Origin: Hibiscus mutabilis
Lineage: Eukaryota > Streptophyta > Magnoliopsida > Malvales > Malvaceae
Direction of reading: 5' to 3'
Length of the DNA stretch: 64,000 bases
NCBI GenBank assembly: GCA_019671005.1
Contig: CM033719.1
Coordinates: 21,936,750 to 22,000,749 of the forward strand
Position numbers and translations under genes: made by a program. The notes below the pieces were generated by a model. It worked only from the letters and a program-made list of their open reading frames with translations. It did not search any database and was not told where the DNA came from. Shown here in pieces: positions 34,907 through 46,586 of this stretch (positions within the stretch are counted from its first letter, which is position 1; the number at the start of each line of letters is the position of its first letter).

Positions 34907-37349
34907 GTAATAAGATTAATTATCTTATGAACTTCTGGTTTATATACGAGGATGTAGATAATGATAATTCATTTTCCTTTATCTAGTTGATTATTATCTT
35001 CCCCTGATGTTGAGAAAAATCATTTCATAAATGATTCTCTAATTTATGCTTAAGAATTTAAACATAAAAGGAGACTCATATTCAATATATTCTCAACCTT
35101 TTTTTAAATACCCATTTTGTGCGTTGTGGTGGAATAATTTAACTATATATTGCACATTCTAAAATGAGAAATATATGGCTTCTGACCAAAAATAGTCATA
35201 ACGGGGAGTTTATTATAACTTATTGGCTTGATGCGTATGAGTGCTGCTATGTGTGAAATACCATATAGATAATAAATGTTTTGCTATCATAGTTTAGCTA
35301 TTAAAGAGGAGGCATCCAATCAAAATTGTGCTAAACCATTTTTTCATAATCAATAGGCTTTGTAACAGTTATTTCAACTGATATAACCTAAAATATAAAC
35401 CCACTAGCTTCAGCAAGACGAATAGTCTTAATTGCATAATCTAAATCTTTTTCTAATCAATCTCATAAAATTCTAGTTGTAAGTTGATAATATATATGTA
35501 GATGCATCTACTAAAATCATATAAAAAAATTTCACATTTGTGGATAAATGGGCTCATATTTCATACAGATATGCAAGACATGCAGTCTCAACTTTAGTGC
35601 AAGAACTTCAAGTTCTTTTAGTAAGTGAGATCTTAATAAATTCTTTAGAGAACAAGCAATACAAGAACTTCATATTCTTTTAGTAAATGGAATTTAATCA
35701 ATTCCTTTGAGAACAAGCACCATAAAAACTTCATGTTCTTTTAATAATTGTGCATCTAAATTTCTATATTTTTTCACATCATTATTAATCAGGATGGTCA
35801 AACCGATCATGTCAATTATTTATATATATATATATATATGTGTGTGTGTATTTTTGAATTTATAAGGTTTACCATAACATGTGATCCAATCTCACTTGTA
35901 CATGTCTAGTAAAAATTTTAAAATACAAGTTTGTTTGAAACTTGATAATACATTGTCCACCAAAAATTGTTCCTTTGAATAAGAATATATTTAGCTCTTC
36001 CGGAGCATTCAATAAAAAAACATTCTTTGGGTAGCAATATATAGCTCTTCTAGAGCTTTCAACTAATTTTTCTGCTACCATAACTTATATCCACATTAAC
36101 TTATTTCATATGACAATTGATAACATGTGTTATCTATAACTCTTGAAGGATTATTTTGAGAATTCTTATTGCTCTCTTAAAATTTCTAATTTTGGTGGTG
36201 ACAATATTATTTCTATTAACGGTAATTATTACATTATTCACAATTATGCAACATTCATAATGTGATTTCTCTCAAAAATTTATTGCTCATTTGGAGCATC
36301 AATATTTTTAGTACTTTGGTGAGTATTTTTTTTCCTTGCATTTAAATGGGAAAAACATTTCTTATGCTTTTACTAAACATAAATCGTCATCCTAAAGTAT
36401 ATTTGATAAGCAGCCATATTAAACAAAATAAATAAATGTCACAAAATATATAAAACGTAAATAATTATTTCAAAAGGTAAATAAACATAAAGAAAAATAA
36501 ATTAAAAGATCTATAATTCTCTTTATTCCCTTCGGGGTTAATACGTCCAAATAAATTGGACTAATATTATTTTCATCATTTTCGCAAATAAAATTTATTT
36601 CTATGACGTACGACAAGTATGAAACCAGTGGTTTGTACGTACGCATCCCTTTTTGGATAAAATTATTAGTTGATAACCAAAGCAAAAGATCATGAAAGTA
36701 GAATTTTTATTTTGAAGCTGATAATATTATCTCGACATTTCTTTATATATATCCAAGCAAGAACCCACACACAAAGATCGGCAACAAAACAAAAGTATTC
36801 CAATAACATAACCATTATTCATGATTTTGATTTTAACTTAAACTTTTGAATGAATCGTAGCATCAATTATCACAACATATTGATCTATTTCTAATAGAAA
36901 TATGCATAAATATTGAGAGAACATACCAGACAAATACCAAGCCCAATACGTAATGGGGGAAATTACCAGATTTTTTCTATTCGGGCAGTATCTTACCCCA
37001 CAATGAAAATGATTGTACCTTTTGATGTAGGGGTCATCACGCTTCTCTGATAAATTTATAAGAAATTGTACTCATAAGCTTTTTTTTAAAAAAAATCATG
37101 AAAAAATAATTAGTAAATAATACTAATAAAAGTATTATTTTAGTGAAATTACCGTCACTCCTCGGTTACACTAATTTTAAAAATTAAAATTTAAGTTTAA
37201 ATATCATGACAAAATAATAAGTAAACGAAAAAACTACATAAGGAGAAGAACTTATCTTCTGTTCACCCTAAAATTAAATTCTTTTTAGTAATTTTTTTGG
37301 GATTCGATTGGTGATGACTTCAGTAGTTTAGAGCATCGTGCTGATAACG
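34907..37349 (-). mobile_element. Interrupted copia element, upstream part, no readable domain
   Basis: Continuation of the host of the Tekay insertion, as shown by the TSD. The sequence is AT-rich and decayed. A 61-62-bp repeat (aagaacttca near 35601, 35663 and, mutated, 35724) and a (TA)n(TG)n run at 35819-35850 are visible. I could not align gag or integrase in any frame. Part may be unrelated spacer between the element and the LTR at 37350. Confidence 0.5.
35600..35760. repeat. About 61-bp tandem repeat, 2.6 copies
   Basis: Units share aagaacttca, ttcttttagtaa and gagaacaagca. They are diverged by substitutions and lie in the decayed copia region. Confidence 0.75.
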
Positions 37350-37516
37350 CGTTGTAAATAAAGAATAATGAACAAGAATAAAAGCAAAAAGATGAGAGAA
37401 AGATAGAGATTTGTATTTTTCTCAATATGAAATTATGTACAATACCTCCAACAAATCTTCTATTTATAAGCATACGAAGTACTTGAAACATTGAAGAAAG
37501 ATTGAAATTAATAACA
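37350..37516 (-). repeat. copia LTR (about 167 bp) with adjacent PBS
   Basis: On the minus strand it starts TGTTATTAATTTC (37516) and ends TTTACAACG (37350), followed by CGTTATCAGCACGA-type PBS sequence (37349-37336). It parallels 182-422 in structure but is shorter. It could be the 5' LTR of the interrupted copia element or belong to another member; its sequence does not match the LTR at 21959 well beyond the first six bases. Confidence 0.6.
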
Positions 37517-37799
37517 TATGTTTTTAGCCCATTCATACAAGTCCAAATGGTTTCCCTGTTACCTCATTACGACTCGCAAACGAAATGCATGTTAAATAAT
37601 TAACACAATTATGATTTATAGATGAGAATAAATTGCAAAAAATATTTAATTGAGTGGTAATATTTTCTCATGCAAATGAGGAGAAATAATTTAAAAAATT
37701 AATTTAATAACTTTGGGTAATTATTTAATGAAGTCTAAACTAGTATATTAAATTGAAAAAAATATTTTTGAATTAATGAAATTTTACATAAATTATAAG

Positions 37800-38507
37800 G
37801 GAAAATTTTATGACGCTCGACGAGCACCGCTGAACACCACTAATAATGAACACCGCTGAATACTATTAAATTTATTTATAAAGATTAAAAATCTTAAGGA
37901 CTAAACATATAATTATAAATTATTTAAAATAAAATTTCAATTAAATTATTTTCCATATATATTTATTATATTTTTAATTTTTAAAAAATTAAATCAAATA
38001 TCAACTTTATTCATTTTAAAAAATAAAAAACACTAAACCCAAAACCATAAATCCTAAATTGTAAACACAAAATCTAAAACCCTAAACCCTAAATCTAAAA
38101 CCATAAACCCAAAACTCAAAACTATAAACACAAAACTCTAAACAATAAACCCTAAACCCTGAATTCAAATATTAGGTTTAGGGTTTTGAGTTTAGTGTTT
38201 ATGGTTTTGGGTTTAGGTTTTCAAGTTTACAGTTTAGGGTTTAGAGTTTTAGGTTTCAAGTTTATGGTTTAGGGTTTACAATTTAGGGTTTAGAGTTTTT
38301 TATTTTTTAAATTGACTAAGGTTAATATTTGATTCAATTATTTAAAAAATATAATTTATATAAAAAAATATTTTAATTGAAATTTTATTTTAAATAATTT
38401 ATAATTATATGTTGAGTCCTTTAGATTTTTAATTTTTATAAATTAATTTAATGGTGTTCATAGTTAATGATGTTCAGCGATGCTCGTCGAGCGTGGTAGA
38501 CTCATCC
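37800..38507. mobile_element. Foldback MITE (708 bp), Mutator-like, with perfect 9-bp TSD
   Basis: The ends are GGAAAATTTTATGACGCTCG and the inverse of GGATGAGTCTACCACGCTCG. The arms share CGCTCGACGAGC and GCTGAACA. AATTATAAG flanks both sides (37791-37799 and 38508-38516). The inner arms contain telomere-like repeats. No coding capacity. Confidence 0.85.
38030..38305. repeat. Telomere-like degenerate repeats in inverted arms
   Basis: Left: aaaccctaaaccctaaa and related variants (about 38033-38160). Right: tttagggttttgagttta-type variants (about 38184-38300). The two form the inner stem of the foldback. Confidence 0.8.
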
Positions 38508-38574
38508 AATTATAAGATGATAAAGTTATCATAATTTTATAGAATTAAATTAGACTAAGGAAAAATTAATCGCT

Positions 38575-38690
38575 ACTATGTTGTACTCTTTTTTCCATTT
38601 AGGTTTGGGGGTTTTAATGATGTACTTGGTAGTGTTCTTTGTATAATTTTCAACATGAATAAAGTCATGCATTTTGATAAAAAAAACTAA
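38575..38690 (+). mobile_element. 5'-truncated LINE 3' end
   Basis: Contains ttttccatttaggtttgg, a gggttttaatgatg segment and a final attttgataaaaaaa A-tail, the same 3' layout as the LINE at 19090-19190. No TSD could be fixed, and no ORF remains. Confidence 0.55.
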
Positions 38691-38946
38691 AATAAATAAA
38701 TTTATTTTAATTAATTATTTAGTTATAGATTAAAATTGATTCGAGTCTATTTCAATACATTTTTTATAATAAAGAGAAGAATGTCATTTAAGAATAAATA
38801 GACATAGTGTCGGTCTGAACTTTACAATTCATGTAAAAGAGCTAAAATCGCAAATGGAGGACTATAAAACAAACGGCATAATTTAAGATCATCCTGTGAT
38901 AACTTTGTTATACGAACAGTTAGGTGTGCAAAATTGGGTTCGATTA

Positions 38947-38951
38947 ATTGT
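38947..38951. other. Target-site duplication of the Tat array, left
   Basis: ATTGT directly before the first LTR (38952). The only matching copy is at 61188-61192, after the third LTR. Confidence 0.9.
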
Positions 38952-39071
38952 TGTAGCGAAGGTCTCGCTAAATAAAAACGATAATATTTTTTTGAAATAT
39001 TTTCTTTCAAAAGTGTTTGTGATATTTAAAAATATTTATTCCGTGGGGTTTACAAAAAACCTTATAAAAAT

Positions 39072-39081
39072 GGAGTCGCCA
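39072..39081 (-). other. PBS-like decamer inside LTR A
   Basis: GGAGTCGCCA (minus TGGCGACTCC) repeats the start of the element's own PBS about 120 bp inside the LTR. The same occurs in LTR B (48815-48824) and LTR C (58565-58574). Confidence 0.85.
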
Positions 39082-40238
39082 CCGGCCACTTAGGTAGGCC
39101 GGACACCACAAAACCAGATATTCAAAAGACAGGGTTCGGGAGTCGGTTACGGATGGGGAAGGATTAGCACCCCCACACCGCCCAAAAATTGGTACTTTAA
39201 TAATTACCGCTTTATTAATATTGGATTTTCCGGGTTAAAGTGACGATTATTTTAAAATTCGGTTATAATTGCGAATTAATTTTAAGGGCCCCGTTATCCG
39301 AGAGTAAACGCCCAACCACTATCACTACGCCGATATCGCCCCGTTTTACGCTCGGATAAAAGGACACCGCATTAACAATTTATATCTCGATCATAATCTT
39401 AATGGCAAAAATATAAAACATGATAAAATATTTAAACATAATAAATATTGACATACCAGAATACTAATTTAACATGAATAATATTTTAGACTAAAACATG
39501 TATATACATATTATTCTAAATAATAGATAAAAAAAACAACTATCATATGTCAAAAAAAAAAAAAAAAAAAAAAGAAACAAGTATATATAGACGAATGGAT
39601 ATAAATAAAACATATTTCAACATATACGGGTCAACATATCGTATAAAAAGGGTAAATATACTAACATGTAGCCCTAAAACATAAGAAAGCACACACATAT
39701 AAAAAATACAAAATACGTCATGTACGAACCAATTAAAACATAACATGCTTGATACAGAGATAACCTGGATAAAAAACATAAATATTATATTTAACATATA
39801 TATGCATAAAAACATAAAACGAGTCATATACGAGAGACATAAAATACAATAATATCAACATATACGATTATAATACGAACAATAATATTTACAAAGAAAA
39901 CAAGGACTGAAATGAAAGGAAAATGAAAGTCATGGCGTAAATTAAAGAACAATAATATGTAATTTGGGGACGAAATTGCGAAATAAACAAAACCTATAAG
40001 GACCGGGATTGTAATTATACCAAAGGGCGGACTCAAAATGAAATATTCAAAAACGCGGGATGGTTAAGGCGTAATTTTACCATTCAAAATTGATTGTAAT
40101 TTAGGGACAAAATTGTAATCTTTTGAAAAACCAGGGGGACTGGGGGTGTGATTATACCATGCGGCGAGACAAAAGTGAAAATATTGAAAACGCGGTGGGA
40201 TTAAGTGTGTAATTTACCCATTTCAAAAATAATAATAA

Positions 40239-40440
40239 CTATAAAAAGCCCGTTTTTAGACCGAAACCCATTTTCCCCTTCATTTTTTCATTTTTCGCTT
40301 TTTCCGAAGATCCTTGTTCTTCGTTTTCTCTCAAGTGTTCTTGAGAAACCCAGAATCCGGCGGCCGGCCGCCGTATTCTCTGCCGCCGGCCGCCGCTAAC
40401 CGGCGCCGGTAGGCTCCCAAAATACACCAAAACCTTCCTC
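40239..40440 (+). promoter_or_regulatory. Possible antisense promoter in the LTR (TATA box, pyrimidine tract, GC-rich block)
   Basis: Plus-strand actataaaaagccc contains a canonical plant TATA box. About 40 bp downstream a pyrimidine-rich stretch follows, then a very GC-rich palindromic block (ggcggccggccgcc, 40360-40373). The arrangement is present in all three LTRs (about 49978 and 59699) but faces opposite to gag. It could equally be structural. No transcript evidence is available. Confidence 0.35.
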
Positions 40441-41044
40441 TTGTCGTCCTCAACATGAATCCGTGGTTGGATTCAGAGGATCCCCTTTTATTTACCCTAG
40501 ATCTAAGAAATACGAATCCAAAAATATATTTTCTTTAGACCAAAACGAAACCACAAGGGGTCTTCCCCTCCCTTTGTTCACCAGATCTGGCTTGTAGAAG
40601 CCGAAAGGCTTGTCACAGAGGAAGGGAAGACCCACAGACAAAGCCGGTAAGACTTTACTTGTTTCTTTTTTTTTATTTTTGTGTTTGTGTTTCGTATATG
40701 CATGCAAAGAAAACATGTAAGAAAAAGAGACAAAAAATTACCACTGGACTGCCTTTTGATTATCTTGACTGGTTACAAGTTTCTGGTTTTTACAAGCTTT
40801 CGTTTTTTTTGTGTTACTACCCTCTCTGCTTTTTTGCTCGCTCCTAAAAATTGCTGGCTAGCTAATCCCGTTACAACAGCCCCGTTTCATATATATTACT
40901 GCCTCTGTATTTTGGTTGCAACTTGTATCTTCTTTTCCAGATCTGACATTTTGCTTGTTGTCTTTGGCATAATCTGAACGCGGGGACTGAATATCGGCGC
41001 GGTGGCGGTGTGGACACTCTGCCAGTGGCCAGACGCATTTTCGG

Positions 41045-41070
41045 CCGTTAGATCAGATCTGATCTAACGG
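41045..41070. repeat. 26-bp perfect palindrome in LTR A
   Basis: Both arms read CCGTTAGATCAGA outward to the centre at AGATCT. The same palindrome is present in LTR B (about 50778-50804) and LTR C (about 60501-60527). Confidence 0.95.
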
Positions 41071-41301
41071 TCGAGATGGCTTGAAGGACGATCGGCCTGG
41101 ATGAAGCCTCGATCTGATGAAACGGCTTCAGATTTCGCCACGTGGAGCTCCGCAGTCGAGGAGTCAGAACGCGTGGATCTTACGCCGCGTGGGTGGGACA
41201 TTAAAGCGTCTGCGCGTGATCTACACGCGCGCGTGGCACTCGAACGGTCCATACGTGTGGAGCACGCGCCTGGCAGATATTTTTGACTTCCATTGCATCG
41301 T

Positions 41302-41332
41302 GGCCGTTGGATCAGATCTTGATCCAACGGCC
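41302..41332. repeat. Inverted repeat, 13-bp arms and 5-bp loop, in LTR A
   Basis: GGCCGTTGGATCA and its inverse around GATCT. It shares the core of the palindrome at 41045. It is intact in LTR B and degraded in LTR C (about 60758-60785). Confidence 0.92.
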
Positions 41333-41733
41333 CACAGTTACCTGCACATTGTAATAGATAGGATTCAGATTTGGGCCAAACGGGCCTTGTAATTGGACTT
41401 GGATTTTATTTATTTGGATTTAATATATATTTAATTTTTCATTTTACTAGCCCAATAATAATAATAGTATACTTATAACAGCAATACATACGAAAATATA
41501 TACTTATATTATACGATCATTAATTAATATACTATTCTAGTGAACGTACGTATAATCATACGTATAATTAACATGACATCTACATACGCTTATACCCTAG
41601 ATACATACGTGACATACATACGCCTCTAATACGTATACATAGCTTATACATACACACACCTTATATTAGTAACATTCATATAATAAATATACATGCAATA
41701 TTAATATATTTAAGTAAAAATGAGTGATTATGA

Positions 41734-41750
41734 TTTGCCCCTCTTTGCTT
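41734..41750 (-). other. Tat polypurine tract, copy A
   Basis: Plus-strand tttgcccctctttgctt. The minus strand reads AAGCAAAGAGGGGCAAA next to LTR A. Confidence 0.85.
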
Positions 41751-41794
41751 GTTCTCATGAAATGGGAAACAAAGCAAAGATTCATAAGCACTCA

Positions 41795-42126
41795 TTTTAT
41801 CGGACTTCCCTGTTTGTAGCCTCGTAAAAAACGAATTTTTTGGACATCTCCGCTCTTCCTTGGCTGAATCTTGGGCTCGTAAGTTCTTCCTATATAGAAC
41901 TTCGTCACCTTCCGATCTTGGAGCTACAGGCTCTTTCGACATTGAACCCTTCGCTCTGATTTTTATCGGACTTCCTGTTTGTAGCTTTGGAAAAACGATT
42001 TTTTTTGGACATCTCCGCTCTTTCCTTGGCTGAATCTTGGGCTCGTAAGTTCTTCCTATATAGAACTTCGTCACCTTCCGATCTTGGAGCTACAGGCTCT
42101 TTCGACATTGAACCCTTCGCCCTGAT
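41795..42126. repeat. 166-bp tandem duplication, copy A
   Basis: Two units begin ttttatcggacttcc at 41795 and 41961 and include gacatctccgctctt, ctatatagaacttcgtcacc and the cattgaacccttcgc end. The equivalent pair in copy B lies at about 51525-51856. Confidence 0.9.
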
Positions 42127-42365
42127 ATCCCGAATTATGAGTCCTTCCTTTCACTTTGAGACAATGAAGCTTGGAGTCCTTCCTATATAGAACTCTTTGC
42201 TTTCAACGCTGGTTTCTTCTAAAACTTTTTGCCACATGATGGATTTTTCCGACTGGGAGTTCTTTTTGAGATTTTAGATTTAGGGTTCTCTCTCTATGGA
42301 ACCTTTCACTGGGGCTTGAAAATGCAGGTTCCTTTTTTCATCATTTTCATCATTCATTTTTTTTT

Positions 42366-42411
<46 letters not shown>

Positions 42412-42429
42412 CATTGCCTTTTTTGGACC

Positions 42430-43505
42430 TACGCTACTAAGACTGCCACATCATGCCCGAAGGACTTACTGATGACCAGAAGGATTTAACACCATGCTCG
42501 AAAGACTTACTGATGACCCGAAGGATTTAACATCGTGCCCGAAGGACTTATCGATGACCCGAAAGATTTAATATTTGGATCTGACGCCGACATGGCTGTT
42601 TTATGAGGACTCACGCTGATATCTTTGCCGCATCATGCCCGGCGGACTTACGATGACCCGGAGGATTTAACACCATGCTCGAAAGACTTACTGATGACCC
42701 GAAGGATTTAACATCGTGCCCGGCGGACTTACCGATGACCCGGGATTTAATATTTGGATTTGACGCCGACATGGTCTGTTTTATGAGGACTCACGCCGAT
42801 GTGCTGCCCATATCATGCCCGGCGACTTACTGATGACCCGAAGGATTTAACACCATGCTCGAAAGACTTACTGATGACCGAAGGATTTAACATCGTGCCC
42901 GGGACTTACCGATGACCCGAAGGATTTAATATTTGGATCTAACGCCGACATGGCTGTTTTTTGAGGACTCACGATGATATGCTGCCACATCATGCCCGGC
43001 GGACTTACCGATGACCCGAAGGATTTAACACCATGCTCGAAAGACTTACCGATGACCCGAAGGATTTAACATCGTGCCCGGGACTTACCGATGACCCGAA
43101 GGATTTAATATTTGGATCTAACGCCGACATGGCTGTTTTTTATGAGGACTCACGCTGATATGCTGCCACATCATGCCCGAAGGACTTACTGATGACCCGA
43201 AGGATTTAACACCATGCTCGAAAGACTTACTGATGACCCGAAGGATTTAACATTGTGCCCGAAGGACTTACCGATGACCCGAAGGATTTAATATTTGGAT
43301 CTAACGCCGACATGGCTGTTTTATGAGGACTCACGCTGATATGCTGCCACATCATGCCCGAAGGACTTACTGATGACCTGAAGGATTTAACACCATGCTC
43401 GAAAACTTACTGATGGCCCGAAGGACTTAACATCGTGCCCGGACTTACCGATGACCCGAAGGATTTAATATCTGGATCTGACGCTGACATGGCTGTTGTT
43501 TAATG
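42430..43505. repeat. 181-bp higher-order tandem array, copy A (about 6 units)
   Basis: Each unit contains three related about 46-bp subunits (ggacttactgatgacccga, then aggatttaa and a variable atgctcg or gtgcccg start). A closing block runs from aatatttggatct through gacatggctgtt and gaggactcacg. Units in copy A carry many small deletions compared with copy B. Confidence 0.92.
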
Positions 43506-45210
43506 GACTTTGGTAAATTCTTCAATAATTCTTCAAATACCTATTTAGGAACAAGCAAAATTGACATGCCCCTATCTATATGATGCATGTAATATAATGA
43601 TTTCTTTCTCCTCTTTTCTTTTCTTTATGTCCTGAAAAGTTATTCTTCTGATTTCTCTTATTTCTTTTCCTTCTGTGGTATGCTCAATTTTGACCTTCAT
43701 TTCTGTCAAATTTTGCTCAATGGGCATCTGCTCTTGTTCGTTTGCACGAGCACCTGTCTTTCTTCTTCGGGGTTTCTGCCTGCTTCTCCAACAAACGCTA
43801 TATCATGCGTGTGTAGAGATTCTTACTATTCTTTACATTACATATTGCCCCATTTGATCGTGTAACTCGGCTATCTTCCGTTCTTTTGACCCAACATTCT
43901 GAGTATTTGTTAATTTCGTCATCGGGGTGAGCAAAATGCTTCTTAACCTCAATCTTCTTGTTGCCTCTTGACGGACACCATTCATCGATCTCTGTGCTTT
44001 AATTCTTTGGAGACTCACTGTTTACTTTTTAACCGTCCCTTCACTTTGTAAGCTCATTCTTGTCCTGTTTCGTCCTTCATTTTCTTGAACCAAATAAGGC
44101 ATTGTGGCTGGAATTCGCTTCTTGTTCTTGAGCTGTCTGACACTTATACCTCTGTTATGCATTGTGAGGTCATTTCTGGTTAGGGGCTTCAATAGTATCT
44201 GCCTCCTTGTGTTCTGGATCTTACCCCTGAAGTCATGCATGAAAACTTTTGTTGCTTTGACTTGTCAATTTGCTGATTAGTGTTCCACTAAAGGGTATCA
44301 TTTAGATTAACATACAAGATTTTGAAAACACAGCATAGGAGCTCTGGATATCATGTGCAAGAGTGGCTTAGATTCAACCACTTTGATAATTCAAAGATGT
44401 GAGGTCTTCCCCGTGACTCGGTTCATCCTCATGATTACCGCGTAGCTGCAGAGTACTACTTTTTCTCAATTCTCATTATTTACTCCGCCCTCAAAAAAAG
44501 GGTAGGCTTGTATAACCACTCGAGCCTTGAAATATTACTCTAGGAATAAAGTTACGGGTGGTGCGAGTCTTAATTTTTCCTATGATATCGCCTATCATTT
44601 TTCATTTTTGTTTTGTTTTTTTCGTTCTTTTCATCATTTTTTGAGGAAATCAATTAAATCACACATCCTTTGTCTTGAGGACAACGATGGAGCAAACAAC
44701 ACTGCCCCAAGTTACTCGGCATAGTCACGATTTGAAAATATTACCATCACTCATGAAGCTAAGGTTTTTTTTTTGAATGATATATCTCCACCCTATCGCT
44801 TCAGCGGAGTGCCCCAAAATTTCCATACTCTTATCCGAACAAGCCTATTACCAGGTTTCGAACATAGGAGTATTTTTTATTATTATTTTCTCATTTTCAT
44901 TTCTTCTTCCTTTCTTCTCTTTTTCTCTTCTTTTTTGTTTTGTTTCTTCTTTACTACCTAGAAGATTATGCCTAGAGTTTCAATTTCAAGCAACTCTACA
45001 TGGTTGACATTTAGAGCTTTTTCGTCCTTGAATATCATCGAAAGAGTAATAATCTCGCTTTGCTGACCAGAGTCTGGTGGGGAAGATCACACATCATCGT
45101 TATCACGATATCTATCTAATGTCACCTCTTGTAATTGATATCCAGTGTCCTATAACGATGATAAAATATCTATGTGCTTTCAAAAACATTATATGTTAAG
45201 CGAAATGCGT
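43506..45210 (-). other. Tat 3' non-coding region, copy A
   Basis: 1.7 kb between the tandem array and gag. A 72-codon minus-strand frame at 44240-44022 (starts MHDFRGKIQNTRRQILL) is preserved in copy B (53974-53756), but it matches no pol domain I know. No RT, RNase H or integrase motif was seen on either strand. Confidence 0.6.
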
Positions 45211-45212
45211 CC

Positions 45213-45218
45213 TTTATT
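45213..45218 (-). terminator. Poly(A)-signal-like AATAAA after gag, copy A
   Basis: The minus strand carries AATAAAGGACGC about 100 bp downstream of the gag stop, at the same place in copy B (54951-54956). It could end a gag-only transcript; this is inference. Confidence 0.4.
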
Positions 45219-45314
45219 GAAAACAAAAACCAACAAACATGCCCCATCATAAAAGATCTTTACCACATGGGGGCCACATAGAGTTGATCCCTTGTACTAC
45301 TTCAGGAAGGTATT

Positions 45315-46425
45315 TTAATGTAGAGACCTCTCTGGCTTCTTCAGTACTATGTAGATTTGTTTCTCATCCTTGGTCTTCCACTGCTTGATCAGTTCTTGTG
45401 TCAGGGTTCCATCATTGACCAGCTTCTTGATTTCCTCCAGTAAAGGTCTACATTTTCTGGTGGGATGCCCCGGTGCCCCCATATAGAATTCGCATGTGCC
45501 ACTCGAGTCAAAGCTATGGGCATACATATCAGGTGCACTCTTCATCGGCCTAGGAACAAGATAGTGACCCTCTACCAGATGAGGCCAAATGTCTGAGATA
45601 GATGTTCCAAACACTTCCAAATTTGCGCTCGTCCGAGGGATTTTCCTTGATGACCCCGATTTGTCAGTCTGTCTCCTTCTTTTAAGGCCACGCGAACCCT
45701 GGAGATGACATTCATTTACGTCTCCATCCTTATCTATCTTATCTTCGATTCGGTCCTCAGACTTAGACCCCAATTTTCCTTCTTTGACTGCGTATTCTAT
45801 TCTTTCTCCAATCGTCATGAAATCTTCGAATTTGTTTCTCGATTTTTCCAACATCATATCGAAGAAGGGAGAGGGAAGCGTTGCATGAAATAGGGGAGTC
45901 AACTCTTCTTCCGCTATAGGGGGCTGGACTTGGGTCGCCAGACATCGCCACCTTAATGCATATTCCTTGAAGCTTTCACTTGGTCTCATTTTCTCATTCA
46001 AGAAACGTCGACGAGGTGCTAAATCTAAAGCATATTTGTATTGATCCAAGAAGGCATTAGCGAGGTCACCCCATGACCTAACTTGGTTTCGCTCAAACGG
46101 TTATACCGCAGACCGCCGCTGGTCCCGTCAAGCTATCATGGAAATAGTGGATTAATAATTCTTCGTTCTTCATGTATCCTTCCATTTTTCTACAAAACAT
46201 GGTTAAGTGAATCTTCGGGCAGCTGGTTCCGTCATACTGCGCAAATACGGGAACCTTGAAATCTGGAGGAATGACCAGATCAGGGACTAGGCAGAGTTCC
46301 CTTGTATTGAAAGCATTTATCTTCTCTTTCTTCTTAAGCTCTTTCTCGATTTTTCCTTCTAACTGATCAAGCCTCGAATCTTCAATTCGTTCCATTTTTT
46401 GATTAGTTCTGCCATCGAACCTCAT
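45315..46425 (-). pseudogene. Tat gag, copy A (one frameshift)
   Basis: The start at 46425 opens MRFDGRTNQKMERIEDSRL, a charged helix, followed by PDFKVPVFAQYDGTSCPKIH and FCRKMEGYMKNEELLIHYF, the Tat gag core. The frame breaks near 46100 within the segment after GPAAV. It resumes at 46049-45315 with DQYKYALDLAP, RWRCLATQVQPPIAEEELTP, a basic patch GLKRRRQTD, and the zinc-finger-like CEFYMGAPGHPTRKC, and ends with a KKPERSLH stop. Gag would package the RNA. Copy B is open across the break here but broken elsewhere, so neither copy is fully open as given. Confidence 0.88.
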
Positions 46426-46586
46426 TTATTAAATGATGAAGTGTCATGCGATGATAAAACAATGCAAAAGATGCGATGCAAATGCAATGCATGAATGCAA
46501 TAAAGCATTGATTCCACAAGTGATTTGTCCTTATAGAACATCTTTCATTCAGACCAAGAGGTTTCATTACATCCGGTATTAGGGTT

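Larger units (their letters stand above)
38952..41732 (-). repeat. Tat LTR A (3' terminal LTR, about 2781 bp)
   Basis: Runs from tgtagcgaagg to about gagtgatta(tg). Its terminal CA is mutated relative to LTRs B and C. It contains a poly-A run at about 39549-39571, a GC-rich block at 40358-40408 and two large palindromes at 41045-41070 and 41302-41332. Confidence 0.93.

Noticed and set aside
37350..37516. This LTR and the LTR at 21959 as a matched pair of one copia element
   Set aside because: They share orientation and the first bases but do not align further, so pairing is left open.
41064..41392. Overlapping 60-90-codon frames on both strands in each Tat LTR
   Set aside because: They arise from the GC-rich palindromic stretch with few stops, and no codon or domain pattern supports them.
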